A stretch of 64,000 bases of DNA from Glycomyces arizonensis DSM 44726 (GTDB lineage: Bacteria; Actinomycetota; Actinomycetes; Mycobacteriales; Micromonosporaceae), in NCBI RefSeq assembly GCF_000482705.1, contig NZ_AXWO01000021.1, forward strand, positions 33,157-97,156. The letters run 5' to 3'. The position numbers and the translations under genes were made by a program. Shown one piece after another: positions 8,918 through 17,557 of the stretch (position 1 is its first letter; the number at the start of each line of letters is the position of its first letter). The notes under the pieces were generated by a model. The model was not told the DNA's origin. It ran no database searches and worked only from the letters and a program-made list of their open reading frames with translations.

Positions 8918-9783
8918 GCGACGGAAGCGAAGCCCTGCTGCGGGTGCGGAACCTGGTCAAGGACTTCACCTCGCCCGGCGGCGTCTTCGGCCGCACCAGG
9001 CGGTTCCGCGCGGTCGACGACGTCTCGCTCGACGTGGCGACCGGCGAGACGCTCGCGCTCGTCGGCGAGTCGGGCTCGGGCAAGTCGACCACGGCGCGCA
9101 TGATCGCCCGGCTCATCGACCCCACCGGCGGCACGATCGAGTTCGCCGGCCGCGAGGTCCACGAGCTCACCGGGAAGGCGCTGCACGCCTTCCGCGGCGA
9201 GGTGCAGGTCGTCTTCCAGGACCCCTACTCCTCGCTGAACCCCAAGCACACCGTCGAGCGGATCGTCACCGCGCCGCTGGTCTACCAGAAGCGGAAGGTC
9301 CCCGGCGGCGCGCGCGCCTTCACCGGGGCGCTCATGGAGCGCGTCGGGCTCAACCCCGACCACTCGGCCCGCTTCCCCGCCCAGTTCTCCGGCGGGCAGG
9401 CGCAGCGCATCGGCATCGCCCGCGCGCTCGCCGTCGCCCCGAAGATGATCATCGCCGACGAGGCCGTGTCCGCATTGGACGTGTCGGTGCAGGCGCAGGT
9501 CATCAACCTGCTCCGGCGGCTCCAAGAGGAGGAGGGCTTCAGCTGCCTCTTCATCGCGCACGACCTGGCGGTGGTGCGGCAGATCGCGACGCGCGTGGCG
9601 GTCATGAACGGCGGGCGCATCGTCGAGACCGGCGAGCGCGACCAGGTCTTCGACTCCCCCCGCGACGACTACACCAGGAAGCTCCTCGCCGCCGTCCCTA
9701 GGATCAGACCCGAATGGGACGCCGAACGGCGCCGGAACGAGCAGGCCCGCAAGGACCGCGAACGGAAGGAGGCCGGACGATGA
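8914..9783 (+). CDS. Peptide ABC ATPase, DppF/OppF type
   Basis: 289 aa. It is the second nucleotide-binding subunit of the importer. Walker A GESGSGKS, FQDPYSSLNPKHTV, signature SGGQAQRIG and Walker B IIADEAVSALD are present. The Walker B region reads DEAVSALD rather than the usual DEPVSALD, a conservative departure. It overlaps the preceding ATPase (8914-8917) and the following peptidase (9780-9783) by 4 bases each. The peptidase is thus made from the same coupled message as the importer. Confidence 0.94.
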   Translation: MSDGSEALLRVRNLVKDFTSPGGVFGRTRRFRAVDDVSLDVATGETLALVGESGSGKSTTARMIARLIDPTGGTIEFAGREVHELTGKALHAFRGEVQVVFQDPYSSLNPKHTVERIVTAPLVYQKRKVPGGARAFTGALMERVGLNPDHSARFPAQFSGGQAQRIGIARALAVAPKMIIADEAVSALDVSVQAQVINLLRRLQEEEGFSCLFIAHDLAVVRQIATRVAVMNGGRIVETGERDQVFDSPRDDYTRKLLAAVPRIRPEWDAERRRNEQARKDRERKEAGR

Positions 9784-11060
9784 TCGAGTACTCGATGCCC
9801 GGCATGTGGGTGCGCGAGCACCAGGTCCGTGTCCCGCTGGACTGGTGGAACCCCGGCGGCGAGATCGAGGTCTTCGTCCGCGAGATCGTCGACCCCGACA
9901 AGCGCGGCGGCGACCTGCCGCTCCTCACCTACCTCCAGGGCGGCCCCGGCGGGTCGAACCCGCGCCCGACCGAGGCCTCCGGCTGGCTGGCCGAGGCCCT
10001 CAAGGACTACCGCGTCGTGTTCGTCGACCAGCGCGGCACCGGCCGCAGCACCCCGATCGACGCCCGGATCGTCGCCGAACTCGGCGACGCCCAGGCCGGA
10101 GCGGGCTACCTCGCGCACTTCCGCGCCGACTCGATCGTGCGCGACCTCGAACACGTGCGCGCCACGCTCTACGAAGGACGGAAGTGGGCCACGCTCGCGC
10201 AGAGCTACGGCGGGTGGCTCACCCTCGCCTACCTCTCGCACGCGCCCGAGGCCCTGGCCGCCTGCTACGTGTGCGGCGGCATCCCCGGCAACCCCATGAG
10301 CGCCGAGGAGGTCTACCGGCGCACCTTCGACCGCGTCGCGGCCAAGACCGCCGAGTTCTACCGGCGCTACCCGCAGGACGTCGAGCTCGTCGCGCGGATC
10401 GCCGACCGGCTCGCCGCCGAACCCGTGCACCTGAGCGACGGCGACACGCTCACCGTGCGCCGCTTCCAGTCGCTCGGCATCGACCTCGGCATGAAGCCGG
10501 GCATCGAGCGCATGCACTGGCTCGTCGAGGACGCGTTCATCACCGGCGATCGCCTCTCCGAAGGCTTTCTCGCCGCCGTCCTCGCCCGCACCTCCTCGGC
10601 CGCCAACCCGCTCTTCTGGACCCTCCAGGAGTCGATCTACGGCGACGGCGCGAACGGGCCGACCGCCTGGGCCGCGCAGCGCGAACGCGACCGCCGCCCC
10701 GAGTTCGCCGAAGGCGTCCGCCCGCTCCCGTTCACCGGCGAGATGGCCTTCCCGTGGATGTTCGACGAGGTCAGGCTGCTGCGCGGCTTCGCTCCCGCCG
10801 TCCACGCCCTCGCCGAGCGCCGCGAGTGGAGCCCGGTCTTCGACTCCGGCCGCCTCGCGGCGAACGAGGTCCCGATCGCGGCGGCGGTCTACTTCGAGGA
10901 CATGTTCGTCGACTCGGGACTCCAACTGGACACCCTGCGGGGCCTCGGCAACGCCCAGGCGTGGGTGACGAACGAGTTCGAGCACGACGGGATCGCGTCG
11001 GGACGGGTGCTCACCCGCCTGCGCGAGATGGTCCGCGACCGAGGAGGAGAACGGCGATGA
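9780..11060 (+). CDS. Proline iminopeptidase-like S33 peptidase
   Basis: 426 aa from ATG 9780, which overlaps the ATPase stop and has AAGGAGG upstream. S33 alpha/beta-hydrolases of this type release N-terminal proline from peptides in the cytoplasm. Visible are the oxyanion motif GGPGGSNPRP (about residues 58-67), VDQRGTGRST (about 83-92) and the nucleophile elbow AQSYGG with Ser142; most relatives have GQSYGG. The acid and His are expected near the C-terminus (ANEVPIAAAVYFEDMFVD and NEFEHDGI, His in the latter). No signal peptide is present. With the Xaa-Pro aminopeptidase encoded next, it gives a pair specialised for proline- or hydroxyproline-rich peptides, which ordinary aminopeptidases cut poorly. 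Confidence 0.88.
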   Translation: MIEYSMPGMWVREHQVRVPLDWWNPGGEIEVFVREIVDPDKRGGDLPLLTYLQGGPGGSNPRPTEASGWLAEALKDYRVVFVDQRGTGRSTPIDARIVAELGDAQAGAGYLAHFRADSIVRDLEHVRATLYEGRKWATLAQSYGGWLTLAYLSHAPEALAACYVCGGIPGNPMSAEEVYRRTFDRVAAKTAEFYRRYPQDVELVARIADRLAAEPVHLSDGDTLTVRRFQSLGIDLGMKPGIERMHWLVEDAFITGDRLSEGFLAAVLARTSSAANPLFWTLQESIYGDGANGPTAWAAQRERDRRPEFAEGVRPLPFTGEMAFPWMFDEVRLLRGFAPAVHALAERREWSPVFDSGRLAANEVPIAAAVYFEDMFVDSGLQLDTLRGLGNAQAWVTNEFEHDGIASGRVLTRLREMVRDRGGERR

Positions 11061-12502
11061 CCGAGACAGGGCGACCCCCGTACGCCGGCACCCGCTATCC
11101 CAGACTGGCCGACATCCCGGCCTTCACCGAGCACATCGCGAAGGGCTGGGGCGACGAGCCGGTTCCCGCGAGCATCGTCGACGGCGCCGCCGAGGCCGCG
11201 GCCTCGCACCGCGAGCGGCTGAGCGGACTCATGCCCGAGGCGACGATCGTCGTCTCCTCCGGCACCGCGCCGGTCCGCAACGACGACTGCGACTACCGCT
11301 TCCGCGCCGACAGCGACTTCGCCTGGCTCACCGGCTGCCAGGCCGAAGGCGCGACCCTCGTGATGACGCCCCGGCCCGGCGGCCACGACGCCCGGCTCTA
11401 CCTGCCCGCCCCGTTCCGCCCCGGCGAGACCGGCTTCTTCGCCGACGCCGCCCACGGCGAGCTGTGGGTCGGCGCCTCCCCGGGCCTGCGCGAATGGTCC
11501 GAGGCCCTCCAGATCGCCGTCGAGCCGGCCACGGCCCTCGACGACCTCAAGGGACTCGACGGCGCGCTCGCGAGCCGCTCGGTGAGCGACGACCTCGCCG
11601 CCCGCCACGGGCTCGAACGCTCCGAGCCGCTCGGACGGCACCTCTCCCGGCTGCGGATGATCAAGGACGCCTGGGAGATCGAGCAGATGCGCCTCGCGAT
11701 CGACGCGACCGTGGCCGGATTCGGCGAGGTCGCCCGCGAAGTGCCGCGCGCCGTCCGGGACGGCCTCGGCGAGCGCTGGCTCCAGGGCACCTTCGACCGC
11801 CACGCCCGCACCTTCGGCAACGGCCCCGGCTACGCCACGATCGTCGGCTCCGGCCCGCACGCGCCCACCCTCCACTGGGTCCGCTGCGACGGCCCGGTCC
11901 TGCCCGACGCCGCGCTGCTCCTCGACATGGGCGTGGAGGCGAACAGCCTCTACACCGCCGACGTCACCAGGACGCTCCCCGCGAGCGGCACGTTCAGCCC
12001 CCGGCAGCGCGAGGTCCACGACCTCGTCGAGAAGGCCCACCGCGCCGGGCTCGCACAGATCCGCCCCGGCACGGCGTACCTCGACTTCCACTTCGCCGCG
12101 ATGGAGGTCGTCGCGCAGGGCCTGCACGACTGGGGCCTGCTGCCCGTGTCCGTCGACGAGGCGCTCTCCCCCGAAGGCCAGCAGCACCGGCGCTACCTCG
12201 CCTGCGGCATCGGCCACCACCTCGGGCTCGACGTCCACGACTGCAGCCGCGCCGAATACGAGGACTACATGGGGGCCGACCTCCAGCCGGGCGTCGTGAT
12301 GACCGTCGAGCCGGGGCTCTACTTCCATGCGAACGACCGCACCGTGCCGCCGGAGCTGCGCGGCATCGGCGTGCGGCTCGAAGACGACGTGCTCGTCACC
12401 GACGGCGGCTCGGAGGTGCTCTCCGCGGGGCTGCCGATCGACGCGGACGGCGTCGAGGCGTGGACGCGCGAGCACTTCGCGCACGCGGAGCACGGACGAT
12501 GA
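11057..12502 (+). CDS. Xaa-Pro aminopeptidase (M24B)
   Basis: 481 aa from ATG 11057, coupled to the S33 gene by an ATGA overlap. It removes the residue preceding proline at the N-terminus of peptides using two metal ions. The N-terminal domain (about 1-190; PVRNDDCDYRFRADSDFAWLTG is the family hallmark region) precedes a pita-bread domain. Metal-site segments are LLDMGVEANSLYTADVTRT (from about residue 288), GIGHHLGLDVHD (from about 384) and TVEPGLYF (from about 415). It is cytoplasmic. The overlap with a GH127 gene at its 3' end is unusual for a pepP-type gene and ties peptide cleavage to deglycosylation. Confidence 0.93.
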   Translation: MTETGRPPYAGTRYPRLADIPAFTEHIAKGWGDEPVPASIVDGAAEAAASHRERLSGLMPEATIVVSSGTAPVRNDDCDYRFRADSDFAWLTGCQAEGATLVMTPRPGGHDARLYLPAPFRPGETGFFADAAHGELWVGASPGLREWSEALQIAVEPATALDDLKGLDGALASRSVSDDLAARHGLERSEPLGRHLSRLRMIKDAWEIEQMRLAIDATVAGFGEVAREVPRAVRDGLGERWLQGTFDRHARTFGNGPGYATIVGSGPHAPTLHWVRCDGPVLPDAALLLDMGVEANSLYTADVTRTLPASGTFSPRQREVHDLVEKAHRAGLAQIRPGTAYLDFHFAAMEVVAQGLHDWGLLPVSVDEALSPEGQQHRRYLACGIGHHLGLDVHDCSRAEYEDYMGADLQPGVVMTVEPGLYFHANDRTVPPELRGIGVRLEDDVLVTDGGSEVLSAGLPIDADGVEAWTREHFAHAEHGR

Positions 12503-15198
12503 CGACCGCCGAACTCCGCTCGCCGCCCCGGGCGCGCCCGTTCGCGCTCGGCGCGGCGCGCGTGGACGACGGATCCGTGTTCGCCCGCGCCCGAGACGAG
12601 ATGCTGCACCTCGCCCGCGTCTACCCGGTCGACCGCCTCCTCGCGGTCTTCCGCCGCAACGCGGGACTCGACACGCGCGGCGCCGTCCCGCCCGGCAACT
12701 GGGAGGACTTCGGGCACCCGAACGAACACGCCTGGGGCGAAGGCGACTACCCGGGCCGCGAGCGCGCCCAGACGGCCAACCTGCTGCGCGGCCACTACGC
12801 GGGCCACTTCCTCTCGATGCTCGCCATGGCCGCCGCCGGAACGGACGACCCCGCGCTGCGCGCCAAGGTCGACGAGTTCGTCGCGGGCCTCGGCGAGACG
12901 CAGGCCGCGCTCGCCGCGACCGGCCGCTACTCGCATCCCGGATTCCTCGCCGCCTACGGCGAATGGCAGTTCTCGCGCCTGGAGGACTTCGCCCCCTACG
13001 GCGAGATCTGGGCGCCCTACTACACCTGCCACAAGATCATGGCCGGGCTCCTCGACGCCGCCGAACTGACCGGCAGCGCGCAGGCGCTCGACATCGCCGC
13101 CGCGATGGGCCACTGGGTCCACCACCGGCTCTCGCGCCTCGACCCCGAACGCCGCCAGCACATGTGGTCGCTCTACATCGCCGGAGAGTTCGGCGGGATG
13201 AACGAGGCCCTCGCCAGGCTCGCCACGGCCGCCGAGGAACCGCTGCTGTTGGAGACGGCCGCGTTCTTCGACCAGGAGAACCTGCTCGACGCGGGCGAGA
13301 CACGTACCGACATCCTCACCGACATGCACGCCAACCAGCACCTGCCCCAGCTGATCGGCTACGTCGAGCAGTACGAGCGCACCGGCCGGCGCCGCTACCT
13401 CGACGCCGCGATCGGCATCTGGGACCAGATCGTGCCCGGCCGCACCTACGCCCACGGCGGCACCGGGGAGAGCGAGCTGTGGGGGCCGCCGGGGACCGTA
13501 GCGGGCGACGTCGGGCACCGCAACGCCGAGACCTGCGCGAGCCACAACCTGCTGAAGCTCGCCAGGAAGCTCTTCGGGCACACGCTCGATCCGCGCTACA
13601 TGGACTACTACGAGCGCACGGTCCTCAACCACGTCCTCGGCTCGCGCCGGGCGGTCCGCTCCGACACCAGCCCCGAAGTGACCTACATGTTCCCCGTCCA
13701 CCCCGGCGCGCTGCGGGAGTACGACAACGTCGGGACCTGCTGCGGCGGCACCGGCCTGGAGAACCACGTCAAGTACCAGGACACCGTCTACTTCCGGGAC
13801 GCGGACGGGCTCTACGTCAACCTGCCGATCGACTCCGAGCTCGACTGGACCGAGGCGGGCCTGCGGGTCCGGCTGCATTCGGGCTTCCCGCTGGGGAACG
13901 TGATCTCGCTGCGCTTCGAGGCTCTCGGACAGACCGGACCGAAAGACACCGAGCGGACCATCCGCCTGCGCGTGCCCACTTGGGCCGCAGGAGAACTCGA
14001 ACTGCTGCTCAACGACACCCCGGCCGGACCCGAACCGGTCCCCGGCGAGTACGCCTCGATCACCCGCACCTGGCGCGCGGGCGACGAACTGGTCCTCAGC
14101 GCCCCCGTGGCCCTGCGCGCCGAACCGGCGATCGACGACCCCCGCCAGTGCGCGCTCTTCCTCGGCCCGACCCTGCTGCTGGCGAATTCGGAGGCCACGA
14201 CCGGGCTTCCCTTCGGCCTCAACGGCAGGCGAGCCTTCGACGGCGGCCTGATCACCGACGGCACCGGCGCCGAGCTCCCCGCCGAACTCGCCGAGGAGGG
14301 CGCGGTCGAACTCGACGGCGTCATGTTCGAGCCCTGCTGGTCCGGCGCCGAGAGCCGGTACCACATGTACGTGCGCTCGCACGACGCCGAGATCGCCTTC
14401 GGCGGGAACGGGACCGGCGTGCCGAACCGGGTGCGCTCCGACGGGAGCACCTTCCTCGACGAGCTGTGGTCGATCGGCGCCTTCCCCGACCGCGCCGCCT
14501 TCCTCGACCGCGCGGCGGCCGTGGCCGCCCGTGTGCGCGCCGAAGGACTCCTCGGCCGCGACGAACTCGCGGCGGTGCTCGCCGCGGCCGCGGCGTTCGA
14601 CGGCGCTACGGTGCGGCCGATGCCGGTCGACCCGGCCGCGGTGCCGACCGTGCCCGACACGGGCGCCGTGCCCCCCGCCGTCGCCATCGAGATCCTGGAG
14701 GAGCCCGCCCCCTCGGGCTGGTTCACCAGCGCGCCCGCCGTCCGCGTGCGCGGCTTCGATGTGGACGATTCGGGTGCCGAGGACCGGCTCCGCCTGGAGC
14801 TGCGGATATCCGGCGGCGACTGGACGCCCTACACGGAGCCGGTCCCGATCACGACCGAAGGCGTGCACCGCATCGAGGCGCGAGTGACCGACCCGAACGG
14901 CCTCACCGGCGCCGTGAGCCGGGAGATCAGCGTGGACACCACCCCGCCGGTCTCGCATGCGACCGTCAAGGAGCTGGGGGCCAGTGTGGAGATCACCCTG
15001 AGCGCCGACGACGGCGTCTCGGGCGTCGAGCGCATCCAGTGGCAGGGCCCCGGAACATTCTGGGGCACCTTCCAAGAGGCGTTCGTGCGGGCGATCGACG
15101 ACGAGCCGCAGGTGATCGAGTACGCCGCCACCGACAGGGCGGGCAATGAGGAACCGCGGCGGCGGCTCGTGATCCCCGGCGGCGGGGGCTCACGATGA
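12499..15198 (+). CDS. GH127-type beta-L-arabinofuranosidase
   Basis: 899 aa from ATG 12499, coupled (ATGA) to the Xaa-Pro aminopeptidase gene. The family (DUF1680, HypBA1 of Bifidobacterium longum) cleaves beta-L-arabinofuranosides of plant hydroxyproline-rich glycoproteins with a cysteine nucleophile held by zinc. The expected catalytic set is visible: NAETC (acid/base Glu344 and ligand Cys346) and GTCCGG (Cys414, Cys415), matching Glu338/Cys340/Cys417/Cys418 of HypBA1. An (alpha/alpha)6 barrel fills about residues 40-440, then beta-sandwich domains. About the last 165 residues are Ig-like repeats (TDPNGLTGAVSREI, VDTTPP). There is no signal peptide, so deglycosylation should occur after uptake. 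Confidence 0.92.
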   Translation: MTTAELRSPPRARPFALGAARVDDGSVFARARDEMLHLARVYPVDRLLAVFRRNAGLDTRGAVPPGNWEDFGHPNEHAWGEGDYPGRERAQTANLLRGHYAGHFLSMLAMAAAGTDDPALRAKVDEFVAGLGETQAALAATGRYSHPGFLAAYGEWQFSRLEDFAPYGEIWAPYYTCHKIMAGLLDAAELTGSAQALDIAAAMGHWVHHRLSRLDPERRQHMWSLYIAGEFGGMNEALARLATAAEEPLLLETAAFFDQENLLDAGETRTDILTDMHANQHLPQLIGYVEQYERTGRRRYLDAAIGIWDQIVPGRTYAHGGTGESELWGPPGTVAGDVGHRNAETCASHNLLKLARKLFGHTLDPRYMDYYERTVLNHVLGSRRAVRSDTSPEVTYMFPVHPGALREYDNVGTCCGGTGLENHVKYQDTVYFRDADGLYVNLPIDSELDWTEAGLRVRLHSGFPLGNVISLRFEALGQTGPKDTERTIRLRVPTWAAGELELLLNDTPAGPEPVPGEYASITRTWRAGDELVLSAPVALRAEPAIDDPRQCALFLGPTLLLANSEATTGLPFGLNGRRAFDGGLITDGTGAELPAELAEEGAVELDGVMFEPCWSGAESRYHMYVRSHDAEIAFGGNGTGVPNRVRSDGSTFLDELWSIGAFPDRAAFLDRAAAVAARVRAEGLLGRDELAAVLAAAAAFDGATVRPMPVDPAAVPTVPDTGAVPPAVAIEILEEPAPSGWFTSAPAVRVRGFDVDDSGAEDRLRLELRISGGDWTPYTEPVPITTEGVHRIEARVTDPNGLTGAVSREISVDTTPPVSHATVKELGASVEITLSADDGVSGVERIQWQGPGTFWGTFQEAFVRAIDDEPQVIEYAATDRAGNEEPRRRLVIPGGGGSR

Positions 15199-15292
15199 GG
15201 GTCGCAATCGGAGGCGGAGCGGACCGCGCCGTGTACGCTGCGAGGCGACGGCGCCGGTCCGGTACGCGCGTTGTCGAAGGGAGAGCTGGGGA

Positions 15293-15973
15293 GTGACGTT
15301 GCCATCCATCCAACGACTGGAGCCGGGCGAGAGCCTGCGGGCGCGCGTGGAGCGGACGCTCTCGACCGCGATCATCTCGGGTGAGCTCGCGCCCGGGACG
15401 CTCCTGACCGTCCCGACGCTGGCCGAGCAGTTCGCGGTGTCGGCGACGCCCGTCCGCGAGGCGATGCTCGACCTCGAGAAGCGCGGCTTCGTCGAACCGG
15501 TGCGCAACAAGGGCTTCCGCGTGACGGCGGTGAGCGACGACCTGCTCCACGACATCGTCGAGATCCGGCTGCTGCTGGAGCCCCCCGCCATGGCGCGCCT
15601 CGCCGAGGCGTTCCCGGCCGACCGGCTGGAGGAGCTCCGCGCCCAGGCCGATGCGATCGTCACCGGCGCGCGCGCGGGCGATCTCGCCGCCTACCTGCTC
15701 GCGGACCGCCGCTTCCATCTGGAGCTGACCGCGCTGCTCGGCAACGACACGCTGGTCGAGACGATCGCCGAGCTGCGCGCGCGCACCCGCCTGGTCGGGC
15801 TCGTCTCGCTGCTGGAGACGAGCATGCTCGACGTCTCGGCCGCGGAGCACCACCGGCTCCTCGACCACCTCGCCGCGGGCGACGCGGACGCGGCGGGTGA
15901 GCTCATGCGCCACCACATCCGCCACGCCGTCGGATGGTGGGCGGGCAAACCCGAGGCGGCCGAGGGCGAGTAG
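15293..15973 (+). CDS. GntR/FadR-family regulator (FCD domain)
   Basis: 226 aa from GTG 15293 with a GGGAGAGCTGGGGA stretch upstream. The winged-helix DNA-binding domain spans about residues 8-75 (TVPTLAEQFAVSATPVREA is the recognition part) and an alpha-helical FCD ligand domain about 85-210 (EIRLLLEPPAMARLAE; His-rich metal site including RRFHLELT and the C-terminal MRHHIRHA). It sits between the peptide/arabinosidase half and the hydroxyproline half. GntR-type HypR controls hydroxyproline genes in Sinorhizobium, so this is the likely local regulator, with the 12-bp palindromes at 4068, 4220 and 16020 as candidate sites. The effector could be hydroxyproline or a pathway intermediate; this is inference. 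Confidence 0.9.
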   Translation: MTLPSIQRLEPGESLRARVERTLSTAIISGELAPGTLLTVPTLAEQFAVSATPVREAMLDLEKRGFVEPVRNKGFRVTAVSDDLLHDIVEIRLLLEPPAMARLAEAFPADRLEELRAQADAIVTGARAGDLAAYLLADRRFHLELTALLGNDTLVETIAELRARTRLVGLVSLLETSMLDVSAAEHHRLLDHLAAGDADAAGELMRHHIRHAVGWWAGKPEAAEGE

Positions 15974-16019
15974 CCCTCGGAGGAAGAGAACTCCGACCCA
16001 TTGCGACCCCGATAAATAT

Positions 16020-16031
16020 GTGACATACCAC
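16020..16031. promoter_or_regulatory. Operator 3, before hydroxyproline genes
   Basis: On the reverse strand this reads GTGGTATGTCAC, another match to GTRRTATRTYAC. It lies 18 bases before the ATG at 16050 and overlaps the untranslated leader. Its partners are at 4068 and 4220. The AT-rich ATAAATATG just upstream is a plausible -10 region. Confidence 0.6.
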
Positions 16032-16049
16032 TAATGAGGAGGTGAGACC

Positions 16050-17246
16050 ATGCAGGCGGATGTGGCGATCGTCGGCGCCGGCATCGTCGGCGCGGCGTGC
16101 GCGCGGGCCCTGGCGCGCGCCGGAATGAGCGTCGTCATCGTCGACCGCGGCGCCCCCGCCGCCGCGACGAGCGCGAGCGGCGAAGGCAACCTCCTGGTCT
16201 CCGACAAGGCGCCGGGGCCGGAGCTCGACCTCGCGCTCCTCGCCTCGGCGCACTGGCCCCGCCTCGCCGCCGAACTCGCCGACGAGCTCGGCGACTCGTT
16301 CCCCGCCGTCGAATACGAGCGGAAGGGCGGCGTCGTCGTCGCCACCACCGAGGCGGGGGCCGGGCCGCTGCGCGACTTCGCCCGCGGCCAGGCCGAAGTC
16401 GGCGTCGAGACCGAGGACCTCAGCGTCGCCGAGGCGCTCGAACTCGAACCACACCTCAACCCCGAGATCACCGCGGCCGTCCACTACCCGCAGGATGCGC
16501 AGGTCCAACCGGTCATCGCCGCCGAGGCCCTGCTCGCCTCGGCCAGGCGATCGGGCGCGCGGATCCTGCCGCACCGGGAGGTCGTCGGCGCACTGCGGGA
16601 CGCCGCTGGGCGCATCACCGGCATCCGCACCGCCGCAGAGGAAATCCACGCCGGTGCCGTCGTCGTCGCGGCCGGGCCCTGGTCCGGTGCCGTCGCTGAA
16701 TCTCTCGGCGCCGAGCTCCCCGTCCACCCCCGGCGCGGGATGGTCCTGGTGACCGCGCGCATGCACCAGAAGGTGTTCCACAAGGTCTACGACGGCGACT
16801 ACTTCGGCGCGACCCAGTCCGCCGACGCCGCGCTCCAGACCTCCAGCGTCGTCGAGTCCACTCCCGGCGGCACCGTCCTCATCGGCTCCAGCCGCCAGCA
16901 GATCGGCTTCGACGACCGGCTGGACGTCGCGGTCCTCGCCGCGGTCGCGCGAAAGGCGCTGCGCCTCTTCCCCTTCCTGGAGACCACGCCGGTGATCCGC
17001 GCGTACGGCGGCTTCCGCCCCTACATACCCGACCACCTCCCGGTCATCGGCGAGGACCACCGGCACCCCGGGCTCTGGTACGCCACCGGGCACGAGGGCG
17101 CCGGGATCGGCCTGGCGGGGGTGACGGGCGAACTCATCGGCGCGCTCCTCACCGGCGCCGAACCGGCGATCGACCCCGGGCCGTTCAGCCCTTCGCGCCC
17201 GAGCCTCGCCGCCCACCTCACCCCGACCCCGGAGGGAGCGGCATGA
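16050..17246 (+). CDS. D-hydroxyproline dehydrogenase, DAO-type FAD subunit
   Basis: 398 aa, ATG with GAGGAGG 8 bases upstream. N-terminal Rossmann FAD motif VAIVGAGIVGAACARAL (residues 5-21) and the C-terminal glycine-box (YATGHEGAGIGLAGVTGELI) of the D-amino-acid oxidase/sarcosine oxidase beta fold are clear. Together with the small [2Fe-2S] protein (17243) and the second flavoprotein (17554) it resembles the heteromeric bacterial cis-4-hydroxy-D-proline dehydrogenase. That enzyme converts D-Hyp to pyrroline-4-hydroxy-2-carboxylate. The gene opens the second operon of the locus and overlaps the next gene by 4 bases. Related sarcosine or octopine oxidases have the same subunit layout; the neighbouring epimerase and deaminase decide for hydroxyproline. 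Confidence 0.88.
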   Translation: MQADVAIVGAGIVGAACARALARAGMSVVIVDRGAPAAATSASGEGNLLVSDKAPGPELDLALLASAHWPRLAAELADELGDSFPAVEYERKGGVVVATTEAGAGPLRDFARGQAEVGVETEDLSVAEALELEPHLNPEITAAVHYPQDAQVQPVIAAEALLASARRSGARILPHREVVGALRDAAGRITGIRTAAEEIHAGAVVVAAGPWSGAVAESLGAELPVHPRRGMVLVTARMHQKVFHKVYDGDYFGATQSADAALQTSSVVESTPGGTVLIGSSRQQIGFDDRLDVAVLAAVARKALRLFPFLETTPVIRAYGGFRPYIPDHLPVIGEDHRHPGLWYATGHEGAGIGLAGVTGELIGALLTGAEPAIDPGPFSPSRPSLAAHLTPTPEGAA

Positions 17247-17557
17247 GCGCCATCGTCCCCTGGAGATCCGACCCCATCCGCCCCGCCGAGCCCCGGCCGC
17301 TGCGCATCAGCGTCGACGGCGTCCCCGTCGAAGGGCTGCACGGGCAGTCGATCGCGGGCGTCCTCCTCGCGCAAGGCGAGACCGCCTGGCGCACCACCGT
17401 CGCGGGCCGCGGACGCGGCGTCTTCTGCGGGATCGGCGTCTGCTTCGACTGCGTCGCCACCGTCAACGGCGAGAGCGACGTGCGCCTGTGCATGCGCCGC
17501 GCGCAGGACGGCGATGTCGTCGAGACGCAGAACGATGCGGGGGAGGAGCGGGTATGA
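17243..17557 (+). CDS. D-hydroxyproline dehydrogenase, [2Fe-2S] small subunit
   Basis: 104 aa. A plant-ferredoxin-like fold with the cluster ligands in RGVFCGIGVCFDC (Cys at about 61, 66 and 69) and a fourth Cys in VRLCMRR (about 84). It carries electrons between the two flavoprotein subunits of the dehydrogenase. Both ends overlap neighbours by 4 bases (ATGA), which supports fixed stoichiometry. It matches the small subunit of sarcosine oxidase/octopine oxidase/D-Hyp dehydrogenase complexes in size. Confidence 0.9.
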   Translation: MSAIVPWRSDPIRPAEPRPLRISVDGVPVEGLHGQSIAGVLLAQGETAWRTTVAGRGRGVFCGIGVCFDCVATVNGESDVRLCMRRAQDGDVVETQNDAGEERV

